Below, piece by piece: positions 47,418 to 60,599 of a stretch of DNA of 64,000 bases. The notes below the pieces were generated by a model that saw nothing but the letters and a program-made list of their open reading frames with translations, was not told the origin of the DNA and made no database searches. The position numbers and the translations under genes are program-made. This stretch comes from Lunularia cruciata. Taxonomy: Eukaryota; Streptophyta; Marchantiopsida; Lunulariales; Lunulariaceae. Each line of letters opens with the position of its first letter. Position 1 is the first letter of the stretch. The stretch covers positions 57,919,945 to 57,983,944 of the forward strand of contig OX419755.1 in NCBI GenBank assembly GCA_948567375.1. The letters run 5' to 3'.

Positions 47418-50400
47418 AATCACCTCCCTTTTAAGATGCAATGTCCTCATTGCAAAGTTGTTGCTCAAAAACTTTCACTAACTCCGGTGCATGGGTCAAG
47501 TTGGCTATTGGCTCTCATGTTATCTCATACAATGGGTACCCTTTCCATTGTAAAAGATATTCTACATGCGGGTAGCAAGTACCACAACTGCAATTTTGGA
47601 GAATGCATTTGACTTCATATTCCTTTGTGCCATCAATGAGTGTTGGACAAGGTTGAATGTCTTGTATGGAAGGAAATTAGGACAGTCAGATGGCATATCT
47701 ACATAGTAAGGAAATATGGAATATTTGATGGATCTTCATGTGCCGGCAGTAGCTTATGGTGATAGGCCATTACATCAATTTGACAAAGAATAGGAAAAGG
47801 CCCAATAAAATGAAGGTTGAGCTTACGAGGGCCAACAAACATGCGGTTGGTTGTTGATAGCTATACTTGATCTCCAATATTGAACTCCATGTGCTAGCAA
47901 TGTGCATCTGCATATTGCTTCCATTAAGATTTTCAACTTGTGCTTGGCATCCTCTACACTTTATTGGATTCTAGAAACAAAATTGTTGACAACTTCAACC
48001 TTGGTAACCATTGGATGGATCTTCATCAAGCTCAAAGTTGTGAAAGGATGCTCTTTATACATGAAGAAGAATAGTATGACTTATGTGGATGCATTCACTA
48101 AATTTTTGTAAGAAAATTCCACCAATGCAAGTAAGGTGTCCCACCTCTCTTCCTCATCTAAGGTGAAGCCTCGGAGCATGTCTTCAATAGTGCAATTAGC
48201 CCACCCTATTTATCCATTGGTCTATGGATGGTAAGTCATGGGCACGGTCAATTTGGTTTTGAAGGAACCAAAGAGTGTTCTCCAAAACAAACTAGTGATT
48301 TGAGTGCCTCTATCGATGATGAGCACTCGAGATAGGCCATGGTGGGAAAAGACTACATTTAAGTACAATTGAGCTAGCAAATCACATCCATGGTGGTAAG
48401 ATACACATGAATCATTTTGTTGAGTCGGTGACAAAGATTATGATGAAGTCAAACCTTGAGATGGTTTTGGGCAATTCACAAACCAAATCCATGCTTACTT
48501 GTTCTCAACATTGTGTAAGAGTAGGAAGGAGTTGAAGGTCTTATGAGAGCTTGATTAAAAGCTTTATTTTGCTGATAAATTAGGTCACTCCAAACATATT
48601 CCACAACATTGTTGCTCATCTTGTACCAATAGTAATGGCATTTGACCGCATCCAAGGTCTTGTCCATTCCAACATGACCTACAATGGAAGAATCATGACA
48701 TTCTACTAAGATGGTGGTTCTTATGTTCATGAAATCTGAGATCCATAACCTACTATCACAAAAGGTGAGTCCTTAGGTGTTGGTGACACCTTTGGATGAT
48801 TGATTTCCTACAATTTATGGATATATTTTCATATTAGCAAAAATCCTTAGCCAAAATTCAGAGTTCATCTTGCCCTCTACTACAGATTGTTTGCCATCGG
48901 CATTTGTGTGAATGCATCTACAAGTTTCTTCTTGCCTTTCACAATGGTTCAACATGATGATATGTGATCATCATGTTGAACCATTGTCTCTACTTTGCCC
49001 ACCAAACCTACCAATGAGATAGATCTTTCTATGTCTCAAGGTAGAGTGGAGGTTTGTGGTTTGTCTCCACTACAAATGCCTTCTCACCAAGATAGTGCTT
49101 TCAATGTTTGGTTGCAAGGACAATGACCAAATCTCCTCATTTAATGGTGTGATAGTTACATTCTATCGGTAATAACTTTTGAGAGAAATATACAACTGAG
49201 TGCCATCCATCATGCCACTCTTGTTGTAAGACTGCTCTTATTGCCACACCTGATGCATCTATAGCCAACTTGATTGGAAGTTTTGGGTCATACTATTTCA
49301 AGGTTGGTGCATGTAGTTATGCATCTTTTAATTCTTGAAGGACCAAATCTTGTGTTGTTCTCAATATCCACTCCTTCCCATTGCCAAATAGTGTTGTTAG
49401 AGGTTGTACAACCTTAGAGAAGTCCTTGATAAATCAATGATAGAACCCCGTCAATCCTAAGAAGCTCTTAAATTGAGTTTGATCTCCTAGAGCACTCCAT
49501 TTTTGAATGACTTCTATTTTATCTACTAACACTTGGATACCTTTTGCACTTACTCTATGCCCCAAGTGGACTACTTCAGACTTGCCAAACTCACATTTTG
49601 AGATTTAGGTATACAATTGATTTTGTCTTAGAATTTGGAGGACTTCTTGTAGATATTGCTTGTATACCAACATTTTCCTATTTACACTCAGATGTTATCT
49701 AGGAAGATGATAATAAAATTATTCAAGTATGGACAAAATACTTCATTCATCAGACTCATGAAAGTGGTTGGTGCATTGGTGAGGCCAAATGGCATCACCA
49801 AGTACTCAAAGTTGCCATACCTTGTTCAAAAGCAATTTTGTGTATGCTATCCTCTACAATCTAGATTTGGTTGTAATTGCTTCATAGATCAAGTTTGGTG
49901 AAGTCTTTTGCCTAATTGAGTTGATCAAACAAGTCATCTGTATGGGATAAATGGTATTTTTTCTTCACTATTTTTTGATTTAGGTCTTGATAGTCAATGG
50001 ACATGTGCATTGTATTGTCCTTCTTCTTCACAAACAAGATAAGAGTCTCATATGGTGATACAATGTGTTAGATAAACCCTTTTTATAGTATATCCTCAAT
50101 TTGAGCCTTACACTCTTCCAACTCCTGAAGTGATAGACAATATGGGGCTTTACAAGGAGGTGTCTTCCTCGGAAATATCTCAATTTTATGATTTACTCTC
50201 CTTTTTGGTAGTAATCCTAAGGGTAGATCATATGAGAAGAAATCTTGAAACTCATTAACCACATCTTTCAATTTCTCAAGAATTTATCTATTGAGTTGTG
50301 CACTTTAGACTTCTCTTATTAGACTAATGAAACATCTATCTTTCTTATAGATAGATGTTGTCCCCATGACATAGAGAAGCAATTCTTGCATGTGTGATCT

Positions 50401-50560
50401 TTCTTTAACCCCAATGATCTTCTATTGGTGAGTTCTCACTAATTTCTTCCTCCAATTGACCATAGGGTTGTAATGCTCCATCCACTACATGCCTAAGATT
50501 ACATCGTAACAAGCTAACTATATCATTCATCACTCAATTGCTCCCTAATACTCTCCTACA
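47418..50560 (-). pseudogene. pol of element B, multiply broken
   Basis: Minus-strand pieces in order: protease with VLIDLGTT near 50,640 (DLG where DSG is usual); RT N-terminal part near 50,270-50,080 (FQDFFSYDLP, ELEECKAQ); RNase H near 49,200-49,000; integrase zinc-binding part near 48,730-48,560 (HDSSIVGHVG, then SDLIYQQNK, both Cys lost); DDE core near 48,430-48,220 ([18 protein letters not shown]). Frames change repeatedly. The region closest to the LTR aligns with the chromodomain end of element A. Non-functional. Confidence 0.8.
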
Positions 50561-51700
50561 AAGAGTATTATCTTTTTAGGTAACAACTCAATCCTCTTTG
50601 TCAGCCCATTAGGTAACTCTACCTCTTCATTTTCATTCTTCTCTAGATCCTTCAATTTTATTGCAACAAAGCAAGACAAGAAATTCTTTGTTGTTCCAAG
50701 GTCTATCAATACTCTCACCTGATTGCTTCTATGATTCCATTCATGACAATCAATCATGAGTTTATCTTCCTTGATCTTTGCACACTCTTCCTCTTCCTTT
50801 CTTTGCTTTTTTGCTTCTCCAATGAGCCAATAAGGCCATAAGGTAAATTTATTTGTCATCTTTGTTTTCAGTGTGATTTTTGCATCCTCCTCTTTAATTT
50901 TTCTTTCCATGTTGTTCAAAGATTGCCTATATGGAAGTCGAGGATCTCTAGGAAGATGAGCATGAAAAGTGATGGCCATGTACCCAACTTGGCCTCAATT
51001 GTAACAAAAATGTTGTTATGCTCAAGTCCCTTCTCCATATGGGACTCCATCTATTATTTCATCCCCTTGTCCCCATTCTCCTTGGAGCTGTCATGTTGCT
51101 TGGTCTCAAAATCAAATGTTGCATATTTCCATAGGAACTGGTCTACCAAAGTGTTTTGTTTTAGCAAAATAATGTTGATTCCAAGTGCCTTAGCTATTCT
51201 CTGAGTGCAAGCAATGGCTTCAAAAATAGCAGAAGGAGTTTGTACCATTACTTCTTGGCTCTTTTAACCCTTGTTTGAAATTGTCCAAAGCTTTTGCTAG
51301 ACTCATGTTTGTTATTACAACTTTTAGATTGAGAAATACCTCCACATACTCTTATACATAGTTCTTTTGCTTCAACTCACATAGTCAGGTTTAAGCCATC
51401 TACACAAGATCCACAAATTAGAAATTCTTCAATAGCTCTTCTTGCATTGCAATCCAAGTGACCTCTCTTTCTTTTGCCAACATTGATTATTCCCAAGCAT
51501 CATACCATGTGAGGGCTTTATCAATGGAGTACCCACATGCAAATACATGTGGAATGATTGGTGATCTCCGTTGTGAAAAATTGGATGTATTGATTCATTC
51601 TTGAAATCTAGTTCTCCACTAATCCCATGTAACATTGCTCCTTGTAAGGCTTAATATTGCATGTCTTCTTCATCCATGATAACAATGTGGCTTCATTGTT
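50561..51700 (-). pseudogene. gag of element B, broken
   Basis: Aligns with gag of element A: YLHVGTPLIKPSHG near 51,540, AIFEAIACTQRIAKALG near 51,230-51,180, a former zinc-knuckle region near 51,000, then LPYRQSLNNMERKI running in one frame into protease at 50,979-50,545. That continuous frame suggests the ancestral element encoded a single Gag-Pol protein. Confidence 0.7.
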
Positions 51701-52505
51701 GATCAAGGTTGGTGTCATTGGCATGAAAGACTCTCCAAATACTTTGGCAATTGGTATTGGTTTTGAGATGGTTCTCCTTCTCTCATTGTTTGATCACTCT
51801 TAAAGGTATGTACTTGACTTTGCAATGCCTGCATGGTCATCTTGATCTTCCAAAACTTGTTCAACATCCCTTGCATTATTTACATCAAATCTTGTTACTA
51901 TGGTTCCATGATTCTTACACGTGGCAACATTCAACCGCTACTTCTTACTTCAATAGAGAGTTACTATGATCACTCTAGAAGGAACACAAACTATTGGAAC
52001 TACCATTAGGACTTTAGAGGCTATCACTTGTTGATAATATTCCTCACCAAAATTACGGACTACAAAATCTCCAAACATCACTTTCTTTTTAACCACATAA
52101 CAAATTTCTACTTGAGTGTTGATAAGGAGAGAATTTTGTATATTTAAATCTATCATAAAAAAATTCAGATTTTCAAATCCCACTCTCTATTGTAGATCAC
52201 TATAAGTAGAATCATTGGGTTTGGTGAATTCAACATTATATCCATGAACTCTACTCCAAAATGGTAAATGAGATATACCATCACTTGCTCTTGTTGGATA
52301 TACATAATCTTGATCTTAAACAGATTCAAGAACAAAAAGCAAGGTGAGTGAAATTGTCCTTCATGGGCCTCCATTCTATTTTTTGCTCTAAAACACTTCT
52401 AATTTATCAATTTCACTATATTTTCTCTCCTCAAAATTATTTAGTCTCAATAGCCCATGTTCCTCCAAGAAGGGTGAGTCTCCACTCTCTTGGATTGAAA
52501 AACTT

Positions 52506-52517
52506 ACTCTAATACTA
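52506..52517 (-). other. Primer-binding site of element B (initiator Met tRNA type)
   Basis: On the minus strand it reads TAGTATTAGAGT directly inside the 5' LTR end at 52,519. It matches TGGTATCAGAGC at 9 of 12 positions, all three differences being transitions. Confidence 0.6.
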
Positions 52518-52518
52518 T

Positions 52519-52650
52519 TGTACTATTCCAAGGACAAGAGAACCCCCAAGAGAAAACCCAAAAGAAGAAACACAAAGCTTCACACTCAAAAGTCTAATGC
52601 CCCAAAGGAGCACCTTATCTTTATTATATAGTAAATAGTATTCTCTCAAA
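52519..52650 (-). repeat. Truncated 5' LTR of element B
   Basis: 132 bp homologous to the inner end of the LTR copy at 44,617 (CCAAGGACA, CCCCCAAGAGAAAACCC, TTTATTATATA). It stops abruptly where sequence of LTR C begins. Confidence 0.8.
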
Positions 52651-53201
52651 TGTTGCAAATGAAAGGTAGTATTAAATGAAAGGGTGATGAGTACCTCTTT
52701 GACCCTAGTTTATATACTTGTAATAAGAAATAGTTATGCACCAAAGTTATTAATTATTGGAGTAACTCAAGTTACTAGGCTAAAAGTCAAATAAAGTCAA
52801 AATGCTAAAGGACTATCTATACTCATAGGAATATTCTCCTAAGCATGTGGTCTTACCTTCACCCAACCACTAAGTCAAGAATTCCTTCACATTGGCTTTC
52901 CTTGGACTATAGAAGAATCCAAAACAAAAAAGACTTGTAGGTCCACAAGTTCTCAACTCTTTCTTCAAAGCCAAACACTTATGAATAATACCAAGTCAAT
53001 ACACTAGAATCCAAAATAGTGATGCTCATCTTTTGCACTTCTTCTAAAGTAAGGTCCCCTTTATCTTAATTATGACTGAATTTAGCTAATCATTACCAAT
53101 GTGGAACTATCTTTTATCTCTATACAAATAATATCTCTCAAGGACTTATAATATTAAACTAAATATCTCAATAGCACATACATGCACAAATAGATGTTAT
53201 A
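52651..53201 (-). repeat. 3' LTR of element C, truncated
   Basis: 551 bp matching 59,631-60,157 closely. The roughly 165 bp that form the end of the intact LTR (59,467-59,630) are missing, replaced by the LTR B stump. The inner end reads TGTTATA where the other copy reads TGTTACA. Confidence 0.85.
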
Positions 53202-56160
53202 TCTACCACTGGATTAAGATTTTACTTTGTCCTCAAAGTGAAGGTCTCTCTAACCTCTATGATACATATTCAACTTATCATGGTTAATCCTATCAAAGTG
53301 TGTTCCTCCCAAGTCCTTGAGATCATAAGTGTAATTGCCTCACATGTTCTCCACTATGAAAGGTCCAAAGTACTTAGGCAAAAACTTCTTTGGCACTTTC
53401 TTGAATCAAACGGAATCAAACAACACTACCCAATTACTTTCTTTGAAAGGCTCCACATTTTTCTTGCATTGTCTCTTGTCATAGCTCTCCTTTTTTTCCT
53501 TTGAGCTTGCTCTACTCAAACCATAGCAACTGCTCTTGTCTCTTCCAATTCCATGAGTTGATCCTTCCTTGACTTCTCTGCATCACTTCCTTGTGTTTTC
53601 TTCAATCTCCTATGAATGCTTTGGAAGGTAGGAAGATCAAAGTGAATAGGTAAGGTAAACTCAATATCTTATACCAATTGAAATGGAGAATATATGGTAG
53701 AAGTCTTCATGGTTGTCCTATATTCCCACAAAACTGCATGAATCCTCTTGTCCCAATGATGTTTAGCCCCTCCATTTTTGCATCTTTGGCCAATATCATG
53801 CACAAGGTTTGATTGGTTCTCTTTGCCAAACCATGGAATTGGGCTTATAGGATGTAATTACTTTATATGTGATAGAGAAATATTGTAGCATGGCTGTAGT
53901 AATGCTTCCTATAAACTCTCCACCTCTATTAGAAACCAACTCCAAAGGGCACCTAAACCTAATGATAATGCATTCATAAAGAAATCTCCCAACTTCATTT
54001 TCATTCTTGTCACTGAATGGTCTAGCCTCAACCACATGGTAAAATAATCAATAACTACCACAATGTACCAATTGTTCTATGGGATTATCTTGAGAGGACC
54101 TACAAAATCAATTCTTCACTTCTCAAAAAGTCCTAGCAATGGAATTGTTCTAAGTGGTAGAGTGGAAGTAAACTTTCTAGCAAAAGCTTTACAAACATGA
54201 AAATTTTTGCAATAATCAAGATAATCCTTGAAAATTCTCCTCCAATGGTAATCTGCATCCAGAATCTTGAAAGAAATCACCTTTCCTACAAAGTATCCTC
54301 CATACACTAAACCTTCATGAAACTCCTTTATGAGTAAGATAGACTCTTCCTTACCCACTACTCTTCAAAGTAGACCATCTACTCCTTGGTGAAAAAGAAT
54401 ATCCTCCACTATTTTGTAAGGCCTAGATCTTCAAGGGCTTTCTTCTCCCTAGCATACATCCGTTCTAGATAGTAACCTCTTGTAACAAAGTCCACAAGCT
54501 CCTTGTACTCCATTGGAACCTTTTGAGTGATTGGTATTGTCATGAGCTCCTCATTTTGGAAGGAATCATCCACTTGCTCATCTTCATCATTTGCAAATTT
54601 CTTCCTTGGCCTAACCTCAATGGTGTAGTCATACTCGAACAAGAGTATCATCCACCTTGTTAGCCTCCCTTCCACATGAGGCTTGATGAAGATGTACTTC
54701 AAAGCCTTGTGATCCATGACAATGGTGGCTTTTCCTCCAATCAAGTAGTGTTTAAACTTCTTTAGACCAAAGATCATTGCCAACCCTTCTCTCTCCATGA
54801 TAGAGTAGTTTTTTGCTAAAACCATTTGCTCACTAGCATAAACTATTAGATGATCATACCCATCTTGGTCTAATTGACTAAGAGTGCATCCTATATCTAC
54901 ATTGGAAACATTAGTGTAGAGGATGAAATGCTTACTCCAATCAAGTTTAGCAAGAATTGGAGCTACAACCAGGGATTGCTTAAGCTCTTCAATAGCTTTG
55001 AAAGCCTCCTTGTCCTCCAAAATCACCATGTATTCTACACCCTTCTTCATGTAGATGGTCAATATATAAGCCTTGTTTGAAAATGAGAAGATGAACCTCT
55101 CATAATATCTAACCATCCCCAAGAATTGGCAAAAGTTTTTCAAGCTTCAAGGGAATAGAAGGTCTGAGATTTTCCTCACCTTCTCAAGTTCAATTGCTAT
55201 TCCATCCTTGGAAATGATGTGCCCTAAAAGTAGACCTTCTTCACAACAAAAAATGGACTTCTCTAGGTTGAATGATGTATTTTCTTCATCTAAGCATTGC
55301 AAGACCTTGATCAGGTGCTCAAAGTGCTCCTCCTTGCTTCCATAGACACAAAAGTCATCAATGAAATCTTTCATAAATTTCCCAATGAAAGGTTCAAACA
55401 CCGTGTTCATGAATTGTTGGAATGTGATTGGAGCATTGCAAAGCCCAAAAAGGCATGACCTTGAAAGCATAAGTCCTCCAAGATGTGGTGAATGTGGTGA
55501 GCTATTGATGCTTTAGTGCAATCTTGACCCCCTATAACTATCTCCAAAGTTGTACCTCTCATGACCCACAACCTCCTCCAAGATCTCATCAATGAATGGA
55601 AAAGGGTAATGGTCCTTCTTAGTAATAGCATTGAGCTTCTTGTAATCCATATATACCCAAAGCTTGCCATTCCTTTTCTTTGCAATCAGAATTGGAGACA
55701 CTTATTTTGAATTCTTCACCTCAAAGATAAATACAACTTCTTTGACCTTATCAATCTCCCCATTCACAACCAAAAATATTGGTGGATTAATGTGATGTTG
55801 CTTTTGGCAGACTGGTCTTGCATGTGACTCCATCTCAATCTTGTGCTCCTCCAAGGTGACTTCTTTTAGATCCTTGTTACTAAAAGCAAACACATGGATG
55901 AACTTGCAAAAAATCTCCTCAAATCTTACCTTCTCTTCCTTGGTAACATTTGGACAATACTTGAGGGTAGATAACCTCCTCTCTATCTCCTTAAGTGTCA
56001 ATGGTGAATTATCTAAGTCCTTCAAAACCTCTTGTTTAGGTGAAAAATCCATAGCACAGAAAGGATACACATTTGAATTAGATTTAGATTCATCCTCTTT
56101 TGTGGAGGTCTCCTTCTCCATACTTGTGTCCACACCTGAAGCTCCTTCTTCTAAATCTTA
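53202..56160 (-). pseudogene. pol of element C, multiply broken
   Basis: Minus-strand order: RT start near 55,700-55,560 (SPILIAKKRNGKLWVYMDYKKLN), RT catalytic part near 55,470-55,150 (FIDDFCVYG), RNase H about 55,143-54,600 in a 244-codon open piece (MEREGLAMIFGLKKFKHYL; DHKAL), integrase zinc finger near 54,358-54,116 (YCKNFHVC kept, second His now Tyr in GGYF), core near 54,035-53,800 (VSNRGGEF where the catalytic Asp is Asn), C-terminal part near 53,420-53,330 (KKFLPKYFGPF). Both altered residues fit single C-to-T or G-to-A changes. Non-functional. Confidence 0.8.
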
Positions 56161-57500
56161 TTCCCAATAATCAAAAGATGGTGTATATGAATTCTTTGTG
56201 GTATTAGTCACAAGATCTATGACTTTATGGTTTGATGGTCCAATCCTCAAGCACTCTTTGTGTCATTGATCAGTTGTGCATGCTACTCTCAACCATGGAC
56301 TCCCAAGAAGCAATTATAGCTTGAATCCTTCAATACTTGGAAAGTCATGAGATTTTGAACTCCCTTAATTGAAACTACCACCTCATCCATCACCCCTACT
56401 AGTCAAATTTTTTGCTTGTTTTCCATGCTCACCACAAGTGTTGAAGTTCTAGAGTGTATCATACCCAACTTCTTCATCAACCTTTTTGACATGGCATTCA
56501 CTATTGATCTTCCATCAACAAATGCATCCTTGATGTTGTGATCATTCATTCTCACATCAATCTTGGAGGCATATTCATAAGCCTCCCATGGTGTTGATTT
56601 GGCATCTCCACCCCCATTGATATTGGAGCTTTTATCTTCTTCTTCCTCTTACTCTTTGTAGAACTCAACCACCTCTAAGTTCCTTTCTCAAGGTAAGATT
56701 CAAAGTGATAAATTGACCCATTATGATGTTAGCCTTATGACTACCAACATCCTCTAACACATTGTAGTTCCATTGTAACTTTAAGACCAAGAAGTCCTCC
56801 ACCCCAACTTCTTCCTTGGAGTCTTTGTTGTTGAGGTGAGAGTACTCCTAGTAGCCATAGGAGTATCCTTGCTATGAGTAAATCCTTGAGAAGAGTGTAC
56901 ATCCTCTACAAAACAAGCTCTCTTCTTCTCTTGTGCCAAAAGCCCCAAATTAGGACCCTCGGAGTTTGAGCACTCTCTCTTCTCATACTTGCTCTCAACC
57001 ACATCTATGGACTCTATTCCTTCACATTTGTTTGGATTAGGAGCCACTTGGGTTTCACTACTTCCCTCTTTCCCTTTATTGGCTCCCTCATAACCCCTTC
57101 CTCCAAGGTAAATGAAATTTGGGAAATTCCTTTGGATGTGAACTCTTCTTCCACAACCAAAACAATTTCTATCATTGAAATTGTTGGTTGGTTGGCCTCT
57201 TCTATGCAAGTTGTTCTGTGATGGTTTGAAATGCATCTTTTAGTAGAGGTGCAAGAACCGGAGAAATCACTACTTGTGGTGTAACCCTTGCCACCAAAGT
57301 ATCAAAAGTTCCACCATATTTGTAACCTTGAGGAGGATGTACAATCTCCTTCACCACCAAATCACTCTCATGCCTTTCCAAAATCTCCTCCATACATATT
57401 GCAATCTTGTTAGATTCAACCTTGGAAGAAGGTTACTCATATCTCACCTTACTTCTAATATGTAGTCTTAACCCTCCCACACAATTCTTGATGAGCATAG
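56161..57500 (-). pseudogene. gag/protease region of element C, broken
   Basis: A 151-codon open piece (57,236-56,781) begins with a nucleocapsid: CFGCGRRVHIQRNFP, a CX2CX4HX4C knuckle whose last Cys is Phe, followed by an acidic/Ser-rich tail. Upstream pieces read LLKDAFQTITEQLA. The following 56,780-56,170 is where protease should lie, but no intact DSG motif was found. Confidence 0.65.
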
Positions 57501-59440
57501 CTCATATGCCAATTATAGTAGTCTTCACATCATCCCTACCCTTCCTCAACACTATGCAAAATTTTTACTCTAGCTTCTCCACTCTTTCTACATAGACTAT
57601 CACTTTCTCTCCATCTCCTTGTTTGAGGAAGGTAACCTCACTCATCAATCTCTCATAACTCTCATCTTGAAGAAATTTCTTAATGAGTGTTGAAGTCAAA
57701 CTCTCCCAAGACACTTCATGTCCATCTCTCCTCTCTCTCTTTTGGTATTTTGACTCATACTATGTAAGGGCTACATCTTCAAAGAAATCTAGTAAAAATG
57801 TGGTCCAATCATTCTTCCTCTTCTCATTGTTTCCCATGCAAGCTCTCTTGAAGTCTCTCACAAAGACCTCCACATCTTCTCCATCCTTGCCAAATAAAAC
57901 TGGAATTTTCTCCATCTTAGCCCCTCACTATCTTTCTCTTTTCTCCCAATCTTTTTTTTCTCACTCTATAACTAATATAGTATGTACATGACTAACATCA
58001 TTTGAGAGTAATCCACCATAGAGAACAAACAAAGTTTCAAGTTTCTCCAAGATTTCTAAAGCAATATCAAATCCTAGAGTGCATATTAATCAAACCCTCA
58101 TAGATAGTTTATCTATAAGTTGAAATATTATCTCCATCACTAATCTTGAGAACTAGTTGATGAAGGTGGTAATATTTTTTTAGTTGTACTAAGACTCTCT
58201 CCAAGATCCTTCACTAAAGTCTCCAAAAGTGTTGTTACTCTACTACATTCATATCCTTTTGGAAGTCCTTGTACTCCACAAACCTCACATAATTCCTTGG
58301 TCTTAAATATTCTCCCTTCTAATCTTGGTGAAGAGATCCAACATGCAAACCCAATTCAAGTAAGCCTCTATTTTCTTCAATCTCTGCTTTCAAAGGTCAA
58401 TGTACATGAACTTGCCTTATGTCCCTTCTTTCCACATAAAAAATACTTGGACTCACTCTTTCCTTCAAGTGGTATATATTTTTGGATCCTCTTAACACTC
58501 TTTTCAAATTCTATTCTAAACTTCTCTTCCTCAAATCCATCCCTAAAATCACCTCAAACCATTAGAGAACCTTGCATAGCCTCAATTTCCACTCTTGGTG
58601 ACACTCCATGTTCCCAAGATGAGTCTAAACACTCAAATATATTTTTTGGTTGTTCTCACACTCCTCATGCATGAGATCTCAACTCTCCAGAATTGACCCC
58701 TCCTCACAATGTCACTCAATGCTCTCAATTGGTATCTCATAATCATCTATAATTTTGTAAACTTGATTAAAACCATAGAGCATCTTCCACAAACTAAATT
58801 TCAGATCTTTTCATCAAGCCATTTGGCCTATACATTTTTCTGTTCAGCACACATATTTCAGATTTGGTCTGAAAACCACCCCCTTACTTTAAAAACTCAG
58901 AACTTTCTTGTAGAAATAATCTCTCTTTAATTCTTGGGCCAAAATTTAGAATACTATGCATAAAATTTTCTTGGAAATCTTTAGAACAAATCCCTTGAAA
59001 ATTGAAGAAATGGTAGACTCTATACAGATTTCTAAAGAGCATGCAATTTTGGGAGCAATTTACCCTATCAACTTTCAAAAATTCAAGTTGAATGCATGTA
59101 CTAGCTCTCACAATAATTTAAAGAGTGCTAATTGAAGAATACCCAAGCTATCATGTGTAGAAATTTCAAATTCAGATCTCAAACTTGAGATTTTACCCAA
59201 AATCACCGTAATCCCCAAAATCTGCAATCCACTTCACACAATCTCTCCAAATCCTCTCATGTGTACAAGATGTACAATTTCACCTCAAGGACATCATACT
59301 GAATTACATGGTATAAAAATAGATCTTGGTTCTCTAACATAATTTCATCTCTCTCCTCCTCTAATGTTCTCTCCAACCGAGCTCTCATAGCCTTTTTGTC
59401 TAATATAGAATTGTACAAAAAACATTACCTTGCCTTCTAG
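57501..59440 (-). other. Gag N-terminal/leader region of element C, not resolved
   Basis: On the minus strand there are Lys/Glu-rich stretches broken by stops, compatible with a decayed gag N-terminus and a long untranslated leader. Plus-strand frames here are Ser/Leu-rich shadows. Confidence 0.35.
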
Positions 59441-59444
59441 AGAG

Positions 59445-59460
59445 GTCTTGGCAATGGAAC
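59445..59460 (-). other. Primer-binding site of element C, tRNA-Asp-like
   Basis: On the minus strand, immediately inside the LTR end, it reads TGTTCCATTGCCAAGA, which aligns with the Athila/Tat-type TGGCGCCGTTGCCGGGG with several changes. Position relative to the LTR supports it more than the sequence does. Confidence 0.4.
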
Positions 59461-59466
59461 AAAAAA

Positions 59467-60157
59467 TGTGAGCTGGCCTATCTCTCCCTTAGGATGAACC
59501 TCTGATTGCTTTTATGGTAGCGCACCATGCATTAAGAAGGCAAAAAACTCCAAATCCATTGTACTCCTCCAAGGCTAACACTCCAAGATTCAAAACATTG
59601 CTCACTAGAGAACTCAATAAGAGAGACATAGTTGCAAATGAAAGGGTGATGAGTACCTCCACACCCCTAGTTTATATACTTGTGAAATAGTTATGCACCA
59701 AAGTTACTAATTATTATAGTACCTCAAGTCACTAGGCTAAAAGTCAAATAAAGTCTAAATGTTAAAGGAATATCCATACTCATAGGAATATTCTCCTAAG
59801 CATGTGGTCTTACCTTCACCCAACCACTAAGTCAAGGATTCCTTCACATGGACTTTCCTTGGATTGTAGAAGAATCCAAAACAAAAAGGCTTGTGGTTCC
59901 ACAAGTTCTCAACTCTTTCTTCAAAGCCAAACACTTATGAATAATACCAAGTCAATACACTAAAATCCAAAATAGTGATGCTCACCTTTTCCACTTCCAC
60001 TAAAGTAAAGTCTTCACTATTTTAGCTATGACTAACTTTAGCTAATCATGACTGATGTAGAACCATCCTTTATCTCTATACAAATAATATCTCTTAAGTA
60101 CTTATAATTCTAAACTAAATATCTCAATAGCACATACATGCATAAATGGATGTTACA
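59467..60157 (-). repeat. LTR shared by elements C (5') and D (3'), 691 bp
   Basis: It starts TGTAACATCC at 60,157 and ends GCTCACA at 59,467 on the minus strand. On its left is a primer-binding site and the interior of element C. On its right is a polypurine tract (GGGAGTAAA) and the pol end of element D. One LTR therefore serves two elements in head-to-tail order. Confidence 0.8.
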
Positions 60158-60480
60158 TTTACTCCCAGACTAAGATTTTACTTTGTCTTCAAAGTGAAGG
60201 ACTCTTTACCTTCTATGATACATCTTCAACTTATCATGGTTAATCCTATCAAAGTATCTTCCTCCCAAGTCCTTGAGATCATAGGTGTAAATGCCTCATA
60301 CGTTCTCCACTATGAAATGTCCAAAGTACTTCGGAAAAACTTATTTTGCACTCTCTTGAATCAAATGGAATCAAACAACATAACCCAATCACTTTCTTTG
60401 AAAGGCTCCACATTCTTCTTGCATTGTTTCTTGTCATAGTTCTCCTTTTGTTTCCTTTGTTCTCCTTTTGTTAGGCATTT
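60158..60480 (-). mobile_element. Stump of element D: pol 3' end of the C family
   Basis: About 310 bp match 53,202-53,500 nearly base for base, including the integrase C-terminal codons. Homology ends near 60,461-60,480, after which unrelated sequence follows. It lies on the polypurine side of the LTR at 59,467-60,157. Confidence 0.8.
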
Positions 60481-60599
60481 CCACCACATTGCACAAGGAG
60501 TCTTAGCAAAAAGGACAAAGGTGCAAGATGACATGGTGGAAGTTTGTGGCTAACATTTGGAAACAAGGAAGTGCTGCAACAGATTGGTGTAGGAGGCGG

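Larger units (their letters stand above)
44617..52650 (-). mobile_element. Decayed Ty3/gypsy chromovirus element B (family A), minus strand
   Basis: Reading right to left: a 5' LTR stump (52,650-52,519), a primer-binding site, gag, protease, RT, RNase H, integrase, the remains of a chromodomain, a polypurine tract and the 3' LTR (47,417 to 44,617). Protein similarity to element A is clear in every domain, but frames are broken by many shifts and stops. The 3' LTR is divided by a 2.2-kb insertion. The 5' LTR is truncated where element C sequence begins at 52,651. Base differences to element A are often transitions, as expected for long-methylated DNA. Confidence 0.85.
52651..60157 (-). mobile_element. 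Athila/Tat-like Ty3/gypsy element C, minus strand, decayed
   Basis: LTRs at 59,467-60,157 (5') and 52,651-53,201 (3', truncated) bracket an internal region with gag zinc knuckle, protease-region sequence, RT, RNase H and integrase in minus orientation. The RT motif FIDDFCVYG differs from the FLDDILVYS of elements A and B and resembles the Athila/Tat (OTA) lineage, as does a primer-binding site related to TGGCGCCGTTGCCGGGG at about 59,445-59,460. No chromodomain is evident. Internal frames have many stops. The long gag-side leader (57.5-59.4 kb) has no clear domain. Confidence 0.8.
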
